Assembly (NCBI GenBank): GCA_977006965.1
Contig: OZ345385.1
Location: forward strand, 868,001-932,000
Reading direction: 5' to 3'
From: Phymatolithon calcareum
Lineage: Eukaryota > Rhodophyta > Florideophyceae > Hapalidiales
DNA: 64,000 nt
Both the position numbers and the translations under genes were made by a program. This document shows, piece after piece, positions 1 to 11,399 of the stretch. Position 1 is the stretch's first letter. Each line of letters starts with the position of its first letter. A model generated the notes under the pieces. That model saw only the letters and a program-made list of their open reading frames with translations. It was not told where the DNA came from and did no database searches.

Positions 1-1638
1 AGACCATGCCTTTGATTGCCATCACAATGGCTTTGCAATATGCGAACACGTTATCAGGTGCAAATTAGGGAGAGAGTTTCCTTAGCATCTCTTAGAGCGG
101 ACGTGCGCGAAGTTCCTACACTTCACGACTGCTCTACTACAAATTTTGTCCTTACGTCACAAACTAGCTCGAATGATATTGACAAATGTCAATCCCCAAT
201 GTAGGGATCTTCATTTTTTGCGTTAAATAGTTGGGATGGATATCCGCCAAGGTGTGGTTAGACAGCAAGATACTTGGATTCCCCCCATAAAACTGCACTC
301 TGATATCGGCGATGCGGTTTGATTTGATTTAATGGAGAGAATTTATAGACAAAATTATATCCGAGAACTTAGAGAGTGGAGTCATTGGGCCAAGGGATTG
401 GGGTTTCCGATTCTCTTAACTGCGATTGCCAAATATTCAATCTCACGATCATCAAATCGTCCAGAAAGGGTGGTAATATCAAATATTTCTTGTCCTGTCC
501 GCATGTGATTAGATTCTGTGGAAATTATACATTTTTTATTTCTCTTCTCAGCTCGTGCACTAATCATGAGATAGCAAATTAAGCGATTATAAGATTTCCA
601 AAATGCAATCCTGAGCAAATATTGCATTATGAAGATCATAAAGTCGCCTTTTCATAATCCTACACTCGAATTTCTCCTCCAGTGTTGCAATTTTCGAAGA
701 AAAGTTTGGCCCCCTGTTCTGGCGCTCACTTCGTTGACGGACGAATTCAGCTGTACAGTAATCGGCGCGGCTAGGTGTTCTAAAGCAGCGTCGTTTTGCA
801 TATTGTTGAAAACGACAAGCACGCTCGATGATATAGATCTCTGCACTATCCGAGGGCACGACAGGGATCCTGAAAAACGTCGTCGAAATGCGATCGCGAC
901 GATTTCTGTAACAGCCCAAGCATCTTCGCGCTATTTATGGGGTATCAGCGCCGTTTTGCGCCAAATTTTGCAACCTAAAGAACGCCGAGTGCTAGATTCC
1001 CTCATTGAAACCGGCGAGCTTGGGGCAGACCGTCGTGGACCGCCGCGTACGCGACGCAGATGAGGACGACAGCTTTCGTGGCTTTTCGCATCCAACTTAT
1101 CCGAAAGATGTCCAATCCCACAGAGCCACATATTGACAAAATCAACTTTTATAGAAACATTCTCGAATTATTATATTTTAAAAAATCATGAAATTTTAAC
1201 TTTATTTTCTTCCAATCAGATCTCTGAAATCGCCAGTTACGGAACTCACATCCCGTCCACATAACGGTATTGTGGTCTCACGGGCTCGCGCAGTACCATA
1301 ACTTTAGCTTCTTAAAGTATCATTCTTTCAAAGCTTTCAAATTTTGAACACGAAAAACGTGCTTGGGTGGACTTTACGGGAAAAGAGAATCTGCGCGCGA
1401 TTCATTGAACTCTAAATAAACTCAAAATCTAATATTGGAAAATTGCTACCTTTAGAGCGCCCATGGTGATGGGGCGTGAGCTTCTTCAACTGGAATAGCT
1501 CGAAAATAAATATTAAAAGTACTTGAAAAAGTAGCATATCGAAATTGTTAATACAACAAATTTCAGCGACGTCGCTCCCCTTGAATAAGAACACACCAGT
1601 CCATTTTGATGTAGAAGCCAGGCATGGCTGCCGTTCCA
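1..1638. other. Left flank, no recognisable gene
   Basis: Several overlapping open frames lie between 376 and 1131 on both strands, the longest being 144 codons at 629-1063 on the plus strand. None contains a domain I recognise, and the open frames on the two strands shadow each other, which is typical of non-coding sequence with moderate GC. The stretch 1132-1638 is AT-rich and holds nothing I can name. No tRNA or rRNA signature was seen. Confidence 0.5.
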
Positions 1639-1646
1639 GCCCCTTC

Positions 1647-2505
1647 CAGGCATTGGGAGCAATATACTGATACTGCAGTATACTGCAATATACTGGTATT
1701 GATAGCGTATTGAGCGCATGGCATGTATTGCAGTACGTATTGGCGTATGGAATTTCTCGCCCACGGGCCGGTTCGATACGTGTTGGCATAGATTCTCTTT
1801 GCTGACGTACTGCTTTCGGTCAATTGTGACACCCCCTTCCATTCCGAGAGTATGACTGTATGGTTGTACGTTGAAGGATAACAATATCAAACTTCATTCG
1901 CCGCATTCGCCGTCTTCTCTTTTTGAGGCTGGTGTTGTCAAAATTCAGCGGAATGAAACGGACTCAATGACGGATGACGAAAAACAAGCATGTGTTCATC
2001 TGAAGAGGAGGCCGGAGGAGAACGATGCTGGAAATATGTCTGAAGAAGAGGACAACGACGACACGCTGTCAATGGCTGAGATTTTCAAGAAACGAAAGCG
2101 GTACCGTCGCGAACGTGGTCGGTCGTACATGGACTTACAATTCATACTCGGTTCTTCCGCTGAAATCGAGCGTTTGTTTTCTTTGGCCGGAAAATTTCTG
2201 GATGACAACCGGCAACGAATCACGCCTCTCCTCTTCGAGTCCCTCATGTTTCTGAAGGTCAACAGAAGCTACTGGGATTTTCAGAGCGTTGTCACTGCTA
2301 TGTCTAATGTACGCAGCTCTCGTGTTGGTCAAAAAGTTGGGGAAGATGATGAACAGCAAGATTTGTTAGATATGTGACGAATCGAGACGTATTGACAGTA
2401 TACTGCAATATATTGACGTACTGGCACATAAACAGATACTGCAATAGGTATTGCGATGTATAGTCCTTGCCCAATACCGTACCAGTATATTGCTCCCAAC
2501 GCCTG
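1647..2505 (+). mobile_element. hAT transposon 1, internally deleted, with intact ends
   Basis: The left end reads CAGGCATTGGGAGCAATA and the right end is its inverted copy (CAGGCGTTGGGAGCAATA on the minus strand). The element is flanked by a perfect 8-bp direct repeat GCCCCTTC at 1639-1646 and 2506-2513. An 8-bp target duplication with CAG-type ends is the hallmark of the hAT superfamily. Next to both ends are many CAGTATACTG-like motifs, probably the subterminal binding sites of the transposase. At 859 bp it is far shorter than an autonomous hAT of 2.5-4 kb and carries only the transposase C-terminus, so it is a deleted, non-autonomous copy. Its well-preserved ends suggest insertion more recent than the surrounding pseudogenes. 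Confidence 0.93.
1871..2377 (+). pseudogene. hAT transposase C-terminal dimerisation region
   Basis: A 168-codon open frame inside hAT element 1. Residues from about 95 to 140 contain SSAEIERLFSLAGKFLDDNR followed by a run ending SLMFLKVNRSYWD, matching the C-terminal dimerisation helix of hAT transposases (consensus S.a..ERlFS.ag....r.R..l.......lmfLk.N...W). The first 90 residues are acidic and charged, and resemble the segment of another hAT fragment at 38124-38393 (both have a VVKIQ...MT/LTD.EKQA pattern), so the two are related. The BED finger and the catalytic RNase H-like core are absent, so it cannot encode an active transposase. It may be a leftover or a small dimerisation-only protein; I favour a leftover. 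Confidence 0.85.
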
Positions 2506-2513
2506 GCCCCTTC

Positions 2514-4147
2514 ATCCATCCCTCTCATACCCTCTTGCGATATGCCGATTATTGCCGCCTCTAGGATACGCCGTACATGGCAGAAGCAATGCATTGTATT
2601 CAAGAGTCCTGTACGTATTTTACACAAGCTTGTTTCTATTCTTTACGTCTAAAGAGGAGAACAGAATACAGAATCACAATAAAACTTGCACTATACCATG
2701 ACAACAATGCAGTTGAATAAATCAAAGCGATACAATCTTTGCGAACTGCATCGATTCCGTGCTGGAGCAGCACAACTCGGAAGCCTTCCCCATTTCATTC
2801 TCTGTGCCTCATATAGTTTTTTCTCGCTACTTGTCCAGCTATACTAAAACCAGAAAGCACCCATATTTTCAAATTATTCCTCGATATATAGAGCTTTCCC
2901 ACCAATCCCCTCAACAAGGTGAAGCACAGACTCTTGTCCACCCACTGTGTACTCCTTCGCTCCCCATACCCTCATCAAGAAGGCGCGTATTTGAAGAGAA
3001 GCTCCGAGCTCGATTACGCGCTGACAAAAACCCTCAGGCCAAAACGAATGCTCTCAGAACAGGAAGAAACGAAATTGGAAAGCGAGGTTACTACGTCCAA
3101 AAGATCTCTCTCAAAAACAAGGACATGGCATAGAAATATAACCAACGGAATGTAGCTGTAAAATAGGTAAAGTATCTAGCGTGCTGAGAAGACAACTAGA
3201 GCTCCAAAAATTCTTCTGCGAATTCTCCATTCACCTACTGCTCTATGCGCCTGGGCGTATTCCGAAAAAAGCGTGATGGGAGGGCCGACACCAATTCGCG
3301 AGCGTCCGTACTTACAAATTAGCATTCCTTACTGCGGCCCCGAGAACCCTGTTTGTGCAGCAATGTGTTAGAGCCGCCAGCGTCTTGGTGTTCTGCATGG
3401 GCTGCCCCGTGAGCACGACTATAGGCAATGTGATAGTAAAAAGCAGAAAGAGGAACGTCTATACCCGCTGGCTCCTTCAGTGCGTCTCCAGCTCCCATGG
3501 CGCGCGCCACGCATACTCTCTCCCTCTTCCGCGTAGGCGGGGTCCTATTCTCGGAAGGGCAGCCAAGAGCCTCGCTCGCGCACCGCTGCCCAGCGACGAG
3601 CTTCGCGGTCGGTATCTCGTCTGTCCGCATATCACTACAGACGCCGGACGCAATTCCTAAGCTGTGCGCCCTCCGCGTAAACTTGCCGCACATGCGCCTT
3701 GGAGAGGACGGAGCCTTCGATCTCACTTCCCTGCGATTGTCACTGTGAATCGTGCGATTCGTTTGTTTGACGAAGTTCCATCGACATCGGTCCGCAGAGT
3801 CTTGACCTTCTACAAGTTGCTTGACGTTCAAGCTGTAGGAGACCTCGGGCGAATAGTCTTATGTTGCCCTTGTCAATGCTGCAGTGAAAGCGTGCGTGCC
3901 AGCTGACACAGCTCCTCATGTCTGCACAGTACTCGCGAGTTTGATGTAACTCTAAGCTATTGCTTCTCACAACATGCTTTCACTCATGTTCAGTTCCCTT
4001 CATCACCGCCACAAGATTTACTGGCGTTTTATTCAATAGAGGCTTGCTATAGGCCTACATTGTTCCGTAAGCAAAAGGCATCATCATCTAGGTGCCTCCT
4101 TAGCTTCCTATACCGCAATCTGCAGCCTTTCCTGTAGGCTGATTGGC
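2514..4147. other. Intergenic stretch with unassigned open frames
   Basis: Open frames of 124 codons (2759-3133 +) and 170 codons (3319-3831 -) occur here. The first overlaps a second plus-strand frame (2919-3155) containing a charged segment that faintly resembles the helix-turn-helix of pogo-type transposases, but this is too weak to call. The minus-strand frame is Arg/Ser/Ala-rich with no recognised motif and faces three plus-strand frames. I see no supported gene. Confidence 0.4.
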
Positions 4148-5408
4148 ATGGTTGCTGGGCGTTCCCCACCGGTCCCCGATGTTTACATCCGCTCCATGAT
4201 CACCATTGGCGATTTGGTGCAAAAAACTCTCAAGGAAAAGCCAAAACTCAGCAAGACGAGCATGACCTTGCTCAACAAGATGAAACTCTGCTTCCCTAAG
4301 AATAAAAAACTGTACAAGGAGCAGATCGAAGCCATGCGAGCGACTGGCAAAACCACACTTTATGATGTCGACTATAACAATGATGACGACCGCGAGCCGG
4401 CGAGACGGGCCGATGATGATGAGTCTGAGTTAGACTCAGACGGAAGTTCTTCCTCTTTTAACGGCGATGCTGGTAGAAGAGGTGTGTCGCGTCGGCTGCA
4501 AAATAAGCCGAATGCGAGCGCTGGTGCCGCAAAAAAGATTGGAAAAGAACGCAAGCAGGGCGATCTTGTGGAGAACGTCGATGATGGCGAGGATGCCGAT
4601 GATAAATATGGAGAAGGATTTGTTCGCGTTCGTTGCAAGAAGGAAACTCAAGGCTGCAATCCGGATGAGATGACTGAGGTCCGCGTTGATGCCAAGATGC
4701 TTGAAATCCTTCAGTCTAGGGGCAGTAAAGGTACCAATCATCAAGAGAAGATCTTTCTTATCGAGTCCCTGGCAATCGCAAGAACCCCGAAGCAAGAAAT
4801 TGAGATTATGTTGCATCTGGTGGCCGCTCAATTTGACAGCATTCCCGCTGCAAAGCTGTTTATGCCTGTCGATCTGTGGCACAGCGCGCGAGATAATCTG
4901 AGCAAGGTTTCGAGTTAGCAAAAGTGCAGTACCCGGGCATTCGATTCTCGGATGAGGCGGATCAAAAGCTTCTCCAAGACGAGCCCAATTTGCTTCTCAG
5001 GGAAGGCGTTACCACCGGTAAGATCATCGATCCATCTGGAAATGCCCTCGTGGGAAAGGCCGTTCCGAATGTCACCGAAGAGCAACTGGCCAACCGTATC
5101 GAGATTGATGAGGAGGGACAGATTATTGTGCGCGGAGATATTGCGACCATTTTCGAGAGGCTGGATGCAGAACTATATAAGGCGTAGCAGAACACGGATG
5201 TGCGTTTTCTGCAATATGTGGAGAGGCTCGAAGACGACGTCAAGCCGCTGGATATCGCTGGAATAAGGCTGAATTATTTTGAGAACGCCGCCCAAGCCGA
5301 GGAGGCGAGAAAAGTATCAACGAGGAACGTGTTTCCGCTCTGCGTGCAAGGACCGCTCGTATTGAAGTTCTTCGGATTTTTCACATGTATTACAAGTCGG
5401 ATGAATTG
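4148..5408 (+). pseudogene. eIF3 subunit c, N-terminal half, decayed
   Basis: The conceptual protein matches the N-terminal half of eIF3c, the scaffold subunit of translation initiation factor 3 in the cytoplasm. Visible in order: a helical N-terminal segment (FYIR-like, residues 10-60), an acidic linker rich in D/E/S (residues 75-165), and the conserved block beginning MLEILQSRGSKGTN and ending near MPVDLWHSARDNLSK, which parallels the family pattern L.EIL..RG.KGT....IE.L........P...EI..H.V.AQFD...P...MP...W. A one-base frameshift near 4905 moves the reading into the frame starting LAKVQYPGIRF. A TAG stop interrupts at 5185, and a second frameshift near 5297 is needed to continue to RIEVLRIFHMYYKSDE. 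The homology stops about 5400, so the PCI domain is missing. No introns are needed. It is a truncated pseudogene unless a distant exon continues it. Confidence 0.86.
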
Positions 5409-6010
5409 AAGGGGGATATTTGTTAATTATATTTTAAACGCTCCCAGGGCCTCATTGGGAGTAACAGGGCAGCTTCTCGTGCGCTCTACAGTGAACTATT
5501 CTTTCAAGACTTCCTTGATTCTTATTTCTCGTGCAGTTAAGACCCTTGTAAGTATTTTGCATTCGTGTTCGATTTCCTTCGGATGAATTGAACAATAAGG
5601 TTGAGGAGCTCACCGGTCGCCCACATCGGACGGAGATGATCTTCTCAAGTCACAAACTATATATAGGAAAGTATTCGCTAGATTCTTCTTCACTCCTCAC
5701 CTCGCTCTCACTCGAACTGAAGTTGTCACTCTCGGCCTTCTCTCTCTATACTAAAGTGCCTACTCTTGCTCTTGTAATACTTGTTCTATCTGACTTCGCT
5801 GTCCTCCTCGTCACTCATTTCGTCCTCGTCCGTGCAATCTGAACCAGGCGAGTTATTTGAATCACAGTCACTTGACGACTTATCGCTGGAGAAACTCAAT
5901 GACATACGACCCACACCAAGACCCGGCAACGCTACTGCGGGCTGAAGAGCTGCACCCCCTCTCGACGATAATGACCCGAGCCGCGGCGCAGTGGCCGGTT
6001 CCCCAGATTT
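5409..6010. other. Intergenic, nothing recognised
   Basis: A plus-strand open frame of 84 codons at 5588-5842 is Leu/Ser-rich and matches nothing I know. The segment separates two convergent pseudogenes (eIF3c on plus, LSD1-type on minus). No promoter or repeat structure stands out. Confidence 0.4.
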
Positions 6011-8203
6011 TCAGGGCATTGGAAGATGTTTCCGAGCCGCAACAGGTCCAATCTTATCCTCGTCATAATCCTTGTCTTCTTCGGGAGATTCTTCTCCTTC
6101 ACCGATGCCCCCGGCGATGCTCCGAGATCTCTTGCCATTCTGATTCCTGCCGTCACGAACAAGCTGGTCGAAGTCCAATGCCGATTTGCTCTTAAAGCAC
6201 TGCACAGTCGGATAATCGAGGAATTTTAGCTTCAACTTTGGCGATAGTTTTTCCGTAGCCGACTCAAGCGATGTATCTGCACGCCCAGAGATGGGCAGAT
6301 GCGCCTTTTTGAACACAATCATCGACTTTGCCGAAAAATGGATCTCTGCCAGGGGCACTACGGCACGGCATTGTCCGAATCCGGTCTTCGCTCACCGTCC
6401 TGTACTCTTCAACAACTTTCGCCCAACCCACATTGTTTCCACGTTTACGCTTTCGAGCTCGTGAATTTCCTTCATGCGACGTAATGCCGATTTTCTTGTC
6501 CAAGTCGAATGGCTTGCTTCCATTCGGCAGAAGTCCAGCCTCAGCGAGCACGCCATGTGCCGCTACGAGGCCCGACTCATAGGCTCCATGCACCCAATGG
6601 CAGCCGAAGACACTAGTGTGCTCACCTCCAAAAAACACGACAAGTTTGCCGGTTCCCATAATCTTCGGCTCTGCCAGCACATCGATGCATTCAAAAATCC
6701 GCGCCGCATAGCATGTAGGAGTACGACTCGAGCGAGAACGGGTCGGAATCCCATCGAGTTACAACATAGTGCTCTGCCTGTGGCAGCCGTACACACTTTT
6801 GCGCGTCTCTGGCTGTGCCCTTTTCTGGTGAGTGAGTGCATGCGAATTCTGGGCCGTCCAAAATTTCTTCATCGATTGGTCCCAACAATTTTTCAACGGG
6901 CACGGGCTTGCTTGTTTCAATTTTCACGGAAGCCCTGAGTTCAAATTTTGTAAGGTTTTGTGCCAAGACAACTTCCCCACTGCCATCCAACACTCCTCCG
7001 CAAATTTTACACACCGCCGCCTCTAAAGGGCCAATTTCCCCGCTTCCGCGGTGGTTTCCCAGCAGAACTGCGAGCGGAAGACTGATAATGCCGAAGTCGC
7101 ACTTACTGATTTCGCCATGGACCTCTGGTTTCGACGGACTTGACGCTCTTGCAGTCGGCACTGCGCTCGTTGACCTACTGGAGCTTCGCGAGAATGCGGT
7201 GGTGTACCCGACGAACCGACCTCCAGATGACGGCCCAGTTCGTGGCAACTCAGCGACGGGGATCGGAGGAACAGTTATAGCCTCGGCAATAGTGTCAAGT
7301 CAAGTATCAGTGCCCAGTGTCAATTGGTCATCGAGAACCGATGTGTAGCCGTCCAGCACAATTCGATCACCGGCACCGTCGCGCATGGTGGCACGGGGAG
7401 TCCTGCGTGGGGCTGACGACTTGAATATTTTATGCCACATCTTGGCCTCGGCGGCAATTTCCTTCTCGTCGAGTAATTGCGGCTCGCGTCGCTTCGGAGG
7501 GTCATCTTCATCATAGGACATTCCGATTTGGAAATGCACGCAGCGCTTATCTACGATCATTTCCGTCAGGCAAAGCGCCAGCCAATTCATTTAGAGGGGC
7601 ACAATAACCGTACATTCTTCGCGTAAGTAATTTTTGCAAAACCAAGGTTTCGCGACCCGAAAGGCGCCTACCAAGACAGTGAGCGACATTCTCAACAGCG
7701 ATGTTGAATATCTCACGCAAGTTTACCGCGGGTTCATCGCCAGCGGATGCCACACCACCGACGTAGCGGTGTGCAAGGCGGGCGGGCGATTCTGTGCATT
7801 CTTGATATTTCCTGCTGAGGGATGGGGCGACCTGTCGAGTCGAACCATGCCGCACATTCTGTGCTTTCATACCCAGTGCCACCGGCGACAACCGGGGCTC
7901 GTATTTTCAAAATCAACTGATTACTGTGTCATCGTCACAGCCGTGCATAACACTGGCACCTATATCCACAGCTGTTGCATCGGCCTCGTCCCTACTGCCT
8001 TTCCGAGGCCCGCTATTTGCGAGCACTGCGAATGGAACTTGGGTACGCCCTAACCGGGTAGTAAGAACGCAGCAGCCAACACATGCACTGGCCTCGAGGA
8101 CAAGCGGAGATCCACCGCCATTTTACCGCCTGGGCCACGACGAGACCAGCGACGCCGCCGCCGACGATGACAACGAAAGGCACTTTCTTCGACGTGCCAG
8201 CCA
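6011..8203 (-). pseudogene. LSD1/KDM1-type histone demethylase (flavin amine oxidase), decayed
   Basis: Reading down the minus strand from an ATG at 8203, the protein starts with an FAD-binding Rossmann motif VVIVGGGVAGLVVAQ. After a frameshift follow PLVLEASACVG (pattern VLEA...GGR) and VDIGASVMHGCDDD, matching the DLGA...HG block of LSD1. Then DGAGDRIVLDGYTSVLDDQ, KCDFGIISLPLAVL (VTVPLGVL block) and VTRWDSDPFSLESYSYM, which is diagnostic for the KDM1 family. The C-terminal FAD-contact block reads LVVFFGGEHTSVFGCHWVHG followed by AYESGL. These pieces lie in different frames. There is an in-frame TGA near 7288 and a frameshift near 6690; the tail at 6011-6358 is acidic. In an active enzyme this would remove methyl groups from histone H3 in the nucleus. 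No SWIRM domain or tower insertion is evident. The order of blocks is correct, so this is one gene that has decayed in place. Confidence 0.83.
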
Positions 8204-8547
8204 TTCGTGGACTACAGGATCGATTGCAGGGTCGATCTAGTGCCCGCTTCGGTCGCATCCGTCATGCGACCAATACTCGACAAGGAAGACGGGTTTGGGC
8301 GCAACGACGGCCGTCAAATTCGAGATGCCTGTAGGGCTCTGTTGGCAGGACCTAAAAGACATTGCTTGAACGAGGGCGGGCGGGCGGTCGCTCTTGTGGG
8401 TGTGGATGGGTACACAAGGAGAGGGAGAGAGATGACGATTAGCGCATGCAACTGCCACCTCCACCAATGAAGCCAGCAGCGTGCACGCGGCGATTCGAAA
8501 GAGTTTGGTTTTCCGGCTGTGCGAGAAAGGACACGCGGAATCTGCAT

Positions 8548-8581
8548 AGAAAGGTGCCGACTTTCTTCCAGTTGGGCTCAT
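8548..8581 (+). repeat. Dispersed repeat, copy A (partner at 63887)
   Basis: The block beginning GAAAGGTGCCGACTTTC and ending in AGTTGGG plus a CA-rich tail is found again in the same orientation at 63887-63921 with about four mismatches over 33 bases. In copy A it directly precedes the GTACAGTATC cluster. It may be an end of a transposon family whose other end I could not locate. Confidence 0.65.
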
Positions 8582-8872
8582 ACAGTACTGTACTACTTGG
8601 CTGGGCTTTCCGCCAATGCCCGATCATAATTTCAGATTTCGTAACATGAGCACTGTATGATACTAGAACAACATCTGTGATGCTGTACTGTATCCAGGGC
8701 TTTAGTACAGTATCCCCTGGTGATACTGTACAGTATGCATATGATACAGTATCATGATACAAGGGATCGCAAGCAAGCAAGCTGTACAGTATCATAGGTT
8801 CAGAAATCTACTGTACACGTGTTGAACACTACAGTATATGATGGGCGAGGCCACCCCTGTACAGTACTGTAC
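8580..8872. repeat. Cluster of GTACAGTATC-type palindromic motifs
   Basis: Short self-complementary words such as TACAGTACTGTA, GATACTGTACAGTATG and GATACAGTATCATGATAC recur many times in under 300 bases. A second cluster lies at 9705-9850. Similar repeated short palindromes sit at the ends of hAT element 1, where they are presumably transposase-binding sites, so these clusters may be the subterminal regions of another element. I could not find matching termini or a target duplication. Confidence 0.6.
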
Positions 8873-9229
8873 ATACTTCTCTGGGGAGGGCCACTGTTGC
8901 CACAAATTTTTTGAATTGACCACCCGTTCCTCCTCCGGAAATGCGTTTTCCATGAACTTTCGAGGGCCCCAACAGACATCCGGGGAGCTGGCAGAAAGAT
9001 TCTTGGTTGTCTCCGGCACTGGGGAAATGAGATTCGGAGAGAGATGCACATTACGCTTGGAGGGTGGGTGCCTTTCAACAGTACATCATCGCTCAGAGGG
9101 AGTGCAGTTATCCTTCATGGCTCGGCAGCGGCTATACGATACGTTGGAATTCCTGGCTCCGGCCCTATTTCTGACAACAGTAGTGCGTGCGGTCGAATGA
9201 CCCCTATCATTTACGCCTATTGTACCCAC

Positions 9230-9480
9230 TTAAATATTAATGTGTTGAGGAATATTCCCAGGTTGCATGTACTTGTACGGCAGCAACTCTTTACGCTCCT
9301 GCTTCTCGATCCTGTTGTCAATCTTCGCCAGCTTCTTCTGGTATTCTTTCAGCGCATTTGCTATGGTACAGTAAGCATCTCTCCCAGTGTATCTAGTGTA
9401 ATACGTCGCACCAACAACGATACGAACTGAACCTGCTCCATGGCAATTGCGAGTGGCGTTACCACCTTGACATGCCTGCG
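9230..9480 (-). pseudogene. Lipoxygenase-like C-terminus
   Basis: The minus-strand frame (open from 9754 to 9230) ends with an amphipathic segment EYQKKLAKIDNRIEKQERK, then PYKYMQPG and the terminal IPQHINI. Lipoxygenases end in a pattern F/Y...L..I...I..RN......PY....P..IP.S.I, where the C-terminal isoleucine carboxylate is an iron ligand, so the match is to the very end of that enzyme. The histidine ligands and the rest of the catalytic domain are not visible upstream on this strand, where the GTACAGTATC cluster and GC-rich sequence take over. It is therefore a fragment of about 60 residues at best. The upstream 100 residues of the open frame are unrecognised. Confidence 0.5.
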
Positions 9481-9704
9481 AATTTGCGTCTACAATGCTC
9501 CAGCGACAGCCAGGGCGCATGCCATCAGGGTTTCTGAGGGAAATTGACCGCGACGTGCTGCACAGAGGACAAGAATACGACAAATGTCGCCGCTCGTGTG
9601 AGGTAAGCCACAGTCCGGATGCGTCCATTATCGCCCTCACCAAAGTCCGCCGCGCCACCTCGAGTTGGGTCGCCAAGCTGTCCATCATTCTCATTTCTGG
9701 ACTT

Positions 9705-9850
9705 GTAATACAGTACAGTAGTGGGACAAAATACTGTACAGTATATGTACGCACCGCCGCCGGTCCCGCGGGACTGCCCCCGCGGTGCGTATTTTAAAAC
9801 GATACTGTACTGTATGATACAGCATCACTGTGGCATCATACTGCCTACAC
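9705..9850. repeat. Second cluster of TACAGTACTGTA-type motifs
   Basis: Contains TACAGTACAGTAGTGG, ATACTGTACAGTATATG and GATACTGTACTGTATGATAC, with a GC-rich imperfect inverted repeat (GCACCGC...GCGGTGC) between them at about 9753-9788. It mirrors the cluster at 8580-8872, with the lipoxygenase fragment between the two. Confidence 0.55.
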
Positions 9851-9964
9851 GTGTAGCACCCAACTCCCTGATTGCATCCTCTCATCTATAATTGGTCATT
9901 ATAATGTCCAATCACATTCTTCCACATCTACTATTATAATCTCATGGCTCTTCGCCAACAGTAC

Positions 9965-10044
9965 CACTGGGGGAGCACGGCAGCATTTTGGCCCAAATAA
10001 ACCAAATAATTTTCGGGCCAAATTGCTGCCGTGCTCCCCCAGTG
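9965..10044. repeat. 80-bp foldback hairpin
   Basis: CACTGGGGGAGCACGGCAGC followed by a TTGGCCC block is repeated in inverted orientation at the right side, leaving a loop of about 20 AT-rich bases. The terminal words TGCTCCCCCAGTG recur at about 22650. It looks like a miniature inverted-repeat element; CACTGGGGG ends recall Tc1/mariner types, but no TA duplication flanks this copy. Confidence 0.75.
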
Positions 10045-10204
10045 ACCGAAACCGCGGTTTGGCACACAATTATGCATAGACCTCGTTGGAGATTGATTGG
10101 TTAATTGGTTCGTATTGTGTTCGCTTCATAAATTACATTCATAAAATAATCATGGCAAAGAATATCCACTATCGTTGGTAATCGAACATACTGTAATAGT
10201 TACG

Positions 10205-10252
10205 TACGCGAAAATGTAACATGCGACATGTCGCATGTTACATTTTCGCGTA
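10205..10252. repeat. 48-bp perfect palindrome without loop
   Basis: The sequence starting TACGCGAAAATGTAACATGC reads identically on both strands over 48 bases, with the axis at 10228/10229. There is no spacer, so it is not an ordinary stem-loop element. It sits in an otherwise featureless region (10045-11200) with unassigned frames at 10221-10595 plus and 10354-10692 minus. Confidence 0.95.
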
Positions 10253-11213
10253 TGTTTCTGCAGAAACACGCGCAATTGCGCATGTTGCTATTCATGTAGC
10301 ACAGATTCTGAAACTGTCGGTGCGCATGTTCCGCCCTTCCCGTTGTCGAGTCACTACCAAAGTGCGTCTCCATAATCTATGCCCCCTAATCTCTCAGAAC
10401 ATGCAAAAAATTGGGGTAAGGATCTCGGAACTGAGGGAAACAGTCGCCGACAAAAAGAAAAACACTTCGATTTTTGGCGTGTTTTGCGAAACGCAACTGC
10501 AAAACACGAAGGGAAGAATTTTAGCATTTTCGGAAATTTTGGTACCATCTGAATCACAAACTGGAGCTCTTTCAGAAAATGCCGTAATAATCTAGCTATT
10601 CTCAACCAATAAATCACAAGGAGCCGGCGAAGAAAGGCAAAACACGTAAATCTGCACAAAACACGCAAAACGTGATGTTTCGAGAATCGCATGTGCTAGA
10701 TACGTACGCGTTTTTTGTTATCCAATAGATTGTCATGTAAAGATTTCATAATAATAACATCACACTTTGATACCAAATTGAAGCAATGTGCAATGCAAAT
10801 ATCATACCAAACAGTCGATCTGAAGCTGCGTTCATTCGCTGTGGAAGCAATCTCAAGCGATTTCAGCATTTTTCAAAAAACATGAAAATAACTCACTTTT
10901 ACGGACTTTCCCGCATCCCCCAGTGGCCCATGAACTCGGTAGCGTCCATCATGTTCCGCCTCTCTCTCGCGGTGGTCCTCCCTGCTCATGGCGGTCCTCC
11001 CGGTCCTCCCTTTCATAAAAATTTCAATCTTGAAATTGCTGGAAGCCGTGAGTATCGAGATCTAATTTTGTACACGTGTTACAAAGTACAGGGTTCCTCA
11101 AGAGAGTCATCACGATCTCAATTATTTTGCGTAGTAGAACCTAGAGCTGCTGCTGTCGTCGGAAAGAAGGGGGAAGGCCCTTTTTCACAATAGAAAAAGA
11201 TTCTGACAGCCGT
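10253..11213. other. Intergenic, unassigned frames only
   Basis: Plus-strand frames of 124 codons (10221-10595) and 135 codons (10786-11193) have no recognised motif. The second contains Pro/Gly-rich segments produced by repeated GGTCCTCC words around 10970-11010. Nothing else is supported here. Confidence 0.4.
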
Positions 11214-11370
11214 CCTGCCTCTCGTGGCGGTTCTCGTTCCTTGGCGGTCCTTCTCCTGCATGGCAGTCCTCCCGTTGCACAAGGCCTGCTAGACTTCGGC
11301 ACAAAGTGAGCTGAAGAGCTGGAAATGGTTTGGAACACGAAAAAAGGAAAGAAATCCTTCCAGTGAGTCA
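11214..11370 (+). pseudogene. Non-LTR retrotransposon RT fragment (plus strand)
   Basis: A short segment translates to LLDFGTK, stop, AEELEMVWNTKKGKKS. This corresponds to the region just after the RT catalytic FADD box in the other copies here (for example LLNISTKWAEEMGMTWNTK in the copy at 52158-53502). One in-frame stop replaces the tryptophan. It ends where an oppositely oriented fragment of the same kind of element begins at about 11400. Confidence 0.6.
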
Positions 11371-11399
11371 CCCTAAGCCTCATAGAGACCCGTATAGTT

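Larger units (their letters stand above)
8204..9229. other. Non-coding stretch carrying a motif cluster
   Basis: Apart from the GTACAGTATC-type cluster at 8580-8872 this segment has only short competing frames (for example 8838-9200 plus, 120 codons, and 8792-9049 minus). None shows a domain. A sequence at 8548-8581 recurs at the right edge of the window. Confidence 0.4.

Noticed and set aside
3319-3831. 170-codon minus-strand Arg/Ser-rich frame as a gene
   Set aside because: Three plus-strand frames are open over the same bases, and composition alone can explain the openness; no domain was recognised.
8570-9860. AGTTGGG at 8570 and CCCAACT at about 9855 as terminal inverted repeats of one element
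   Set aside because: Similarity does not extend beyond seven bases and no target duplication is present.
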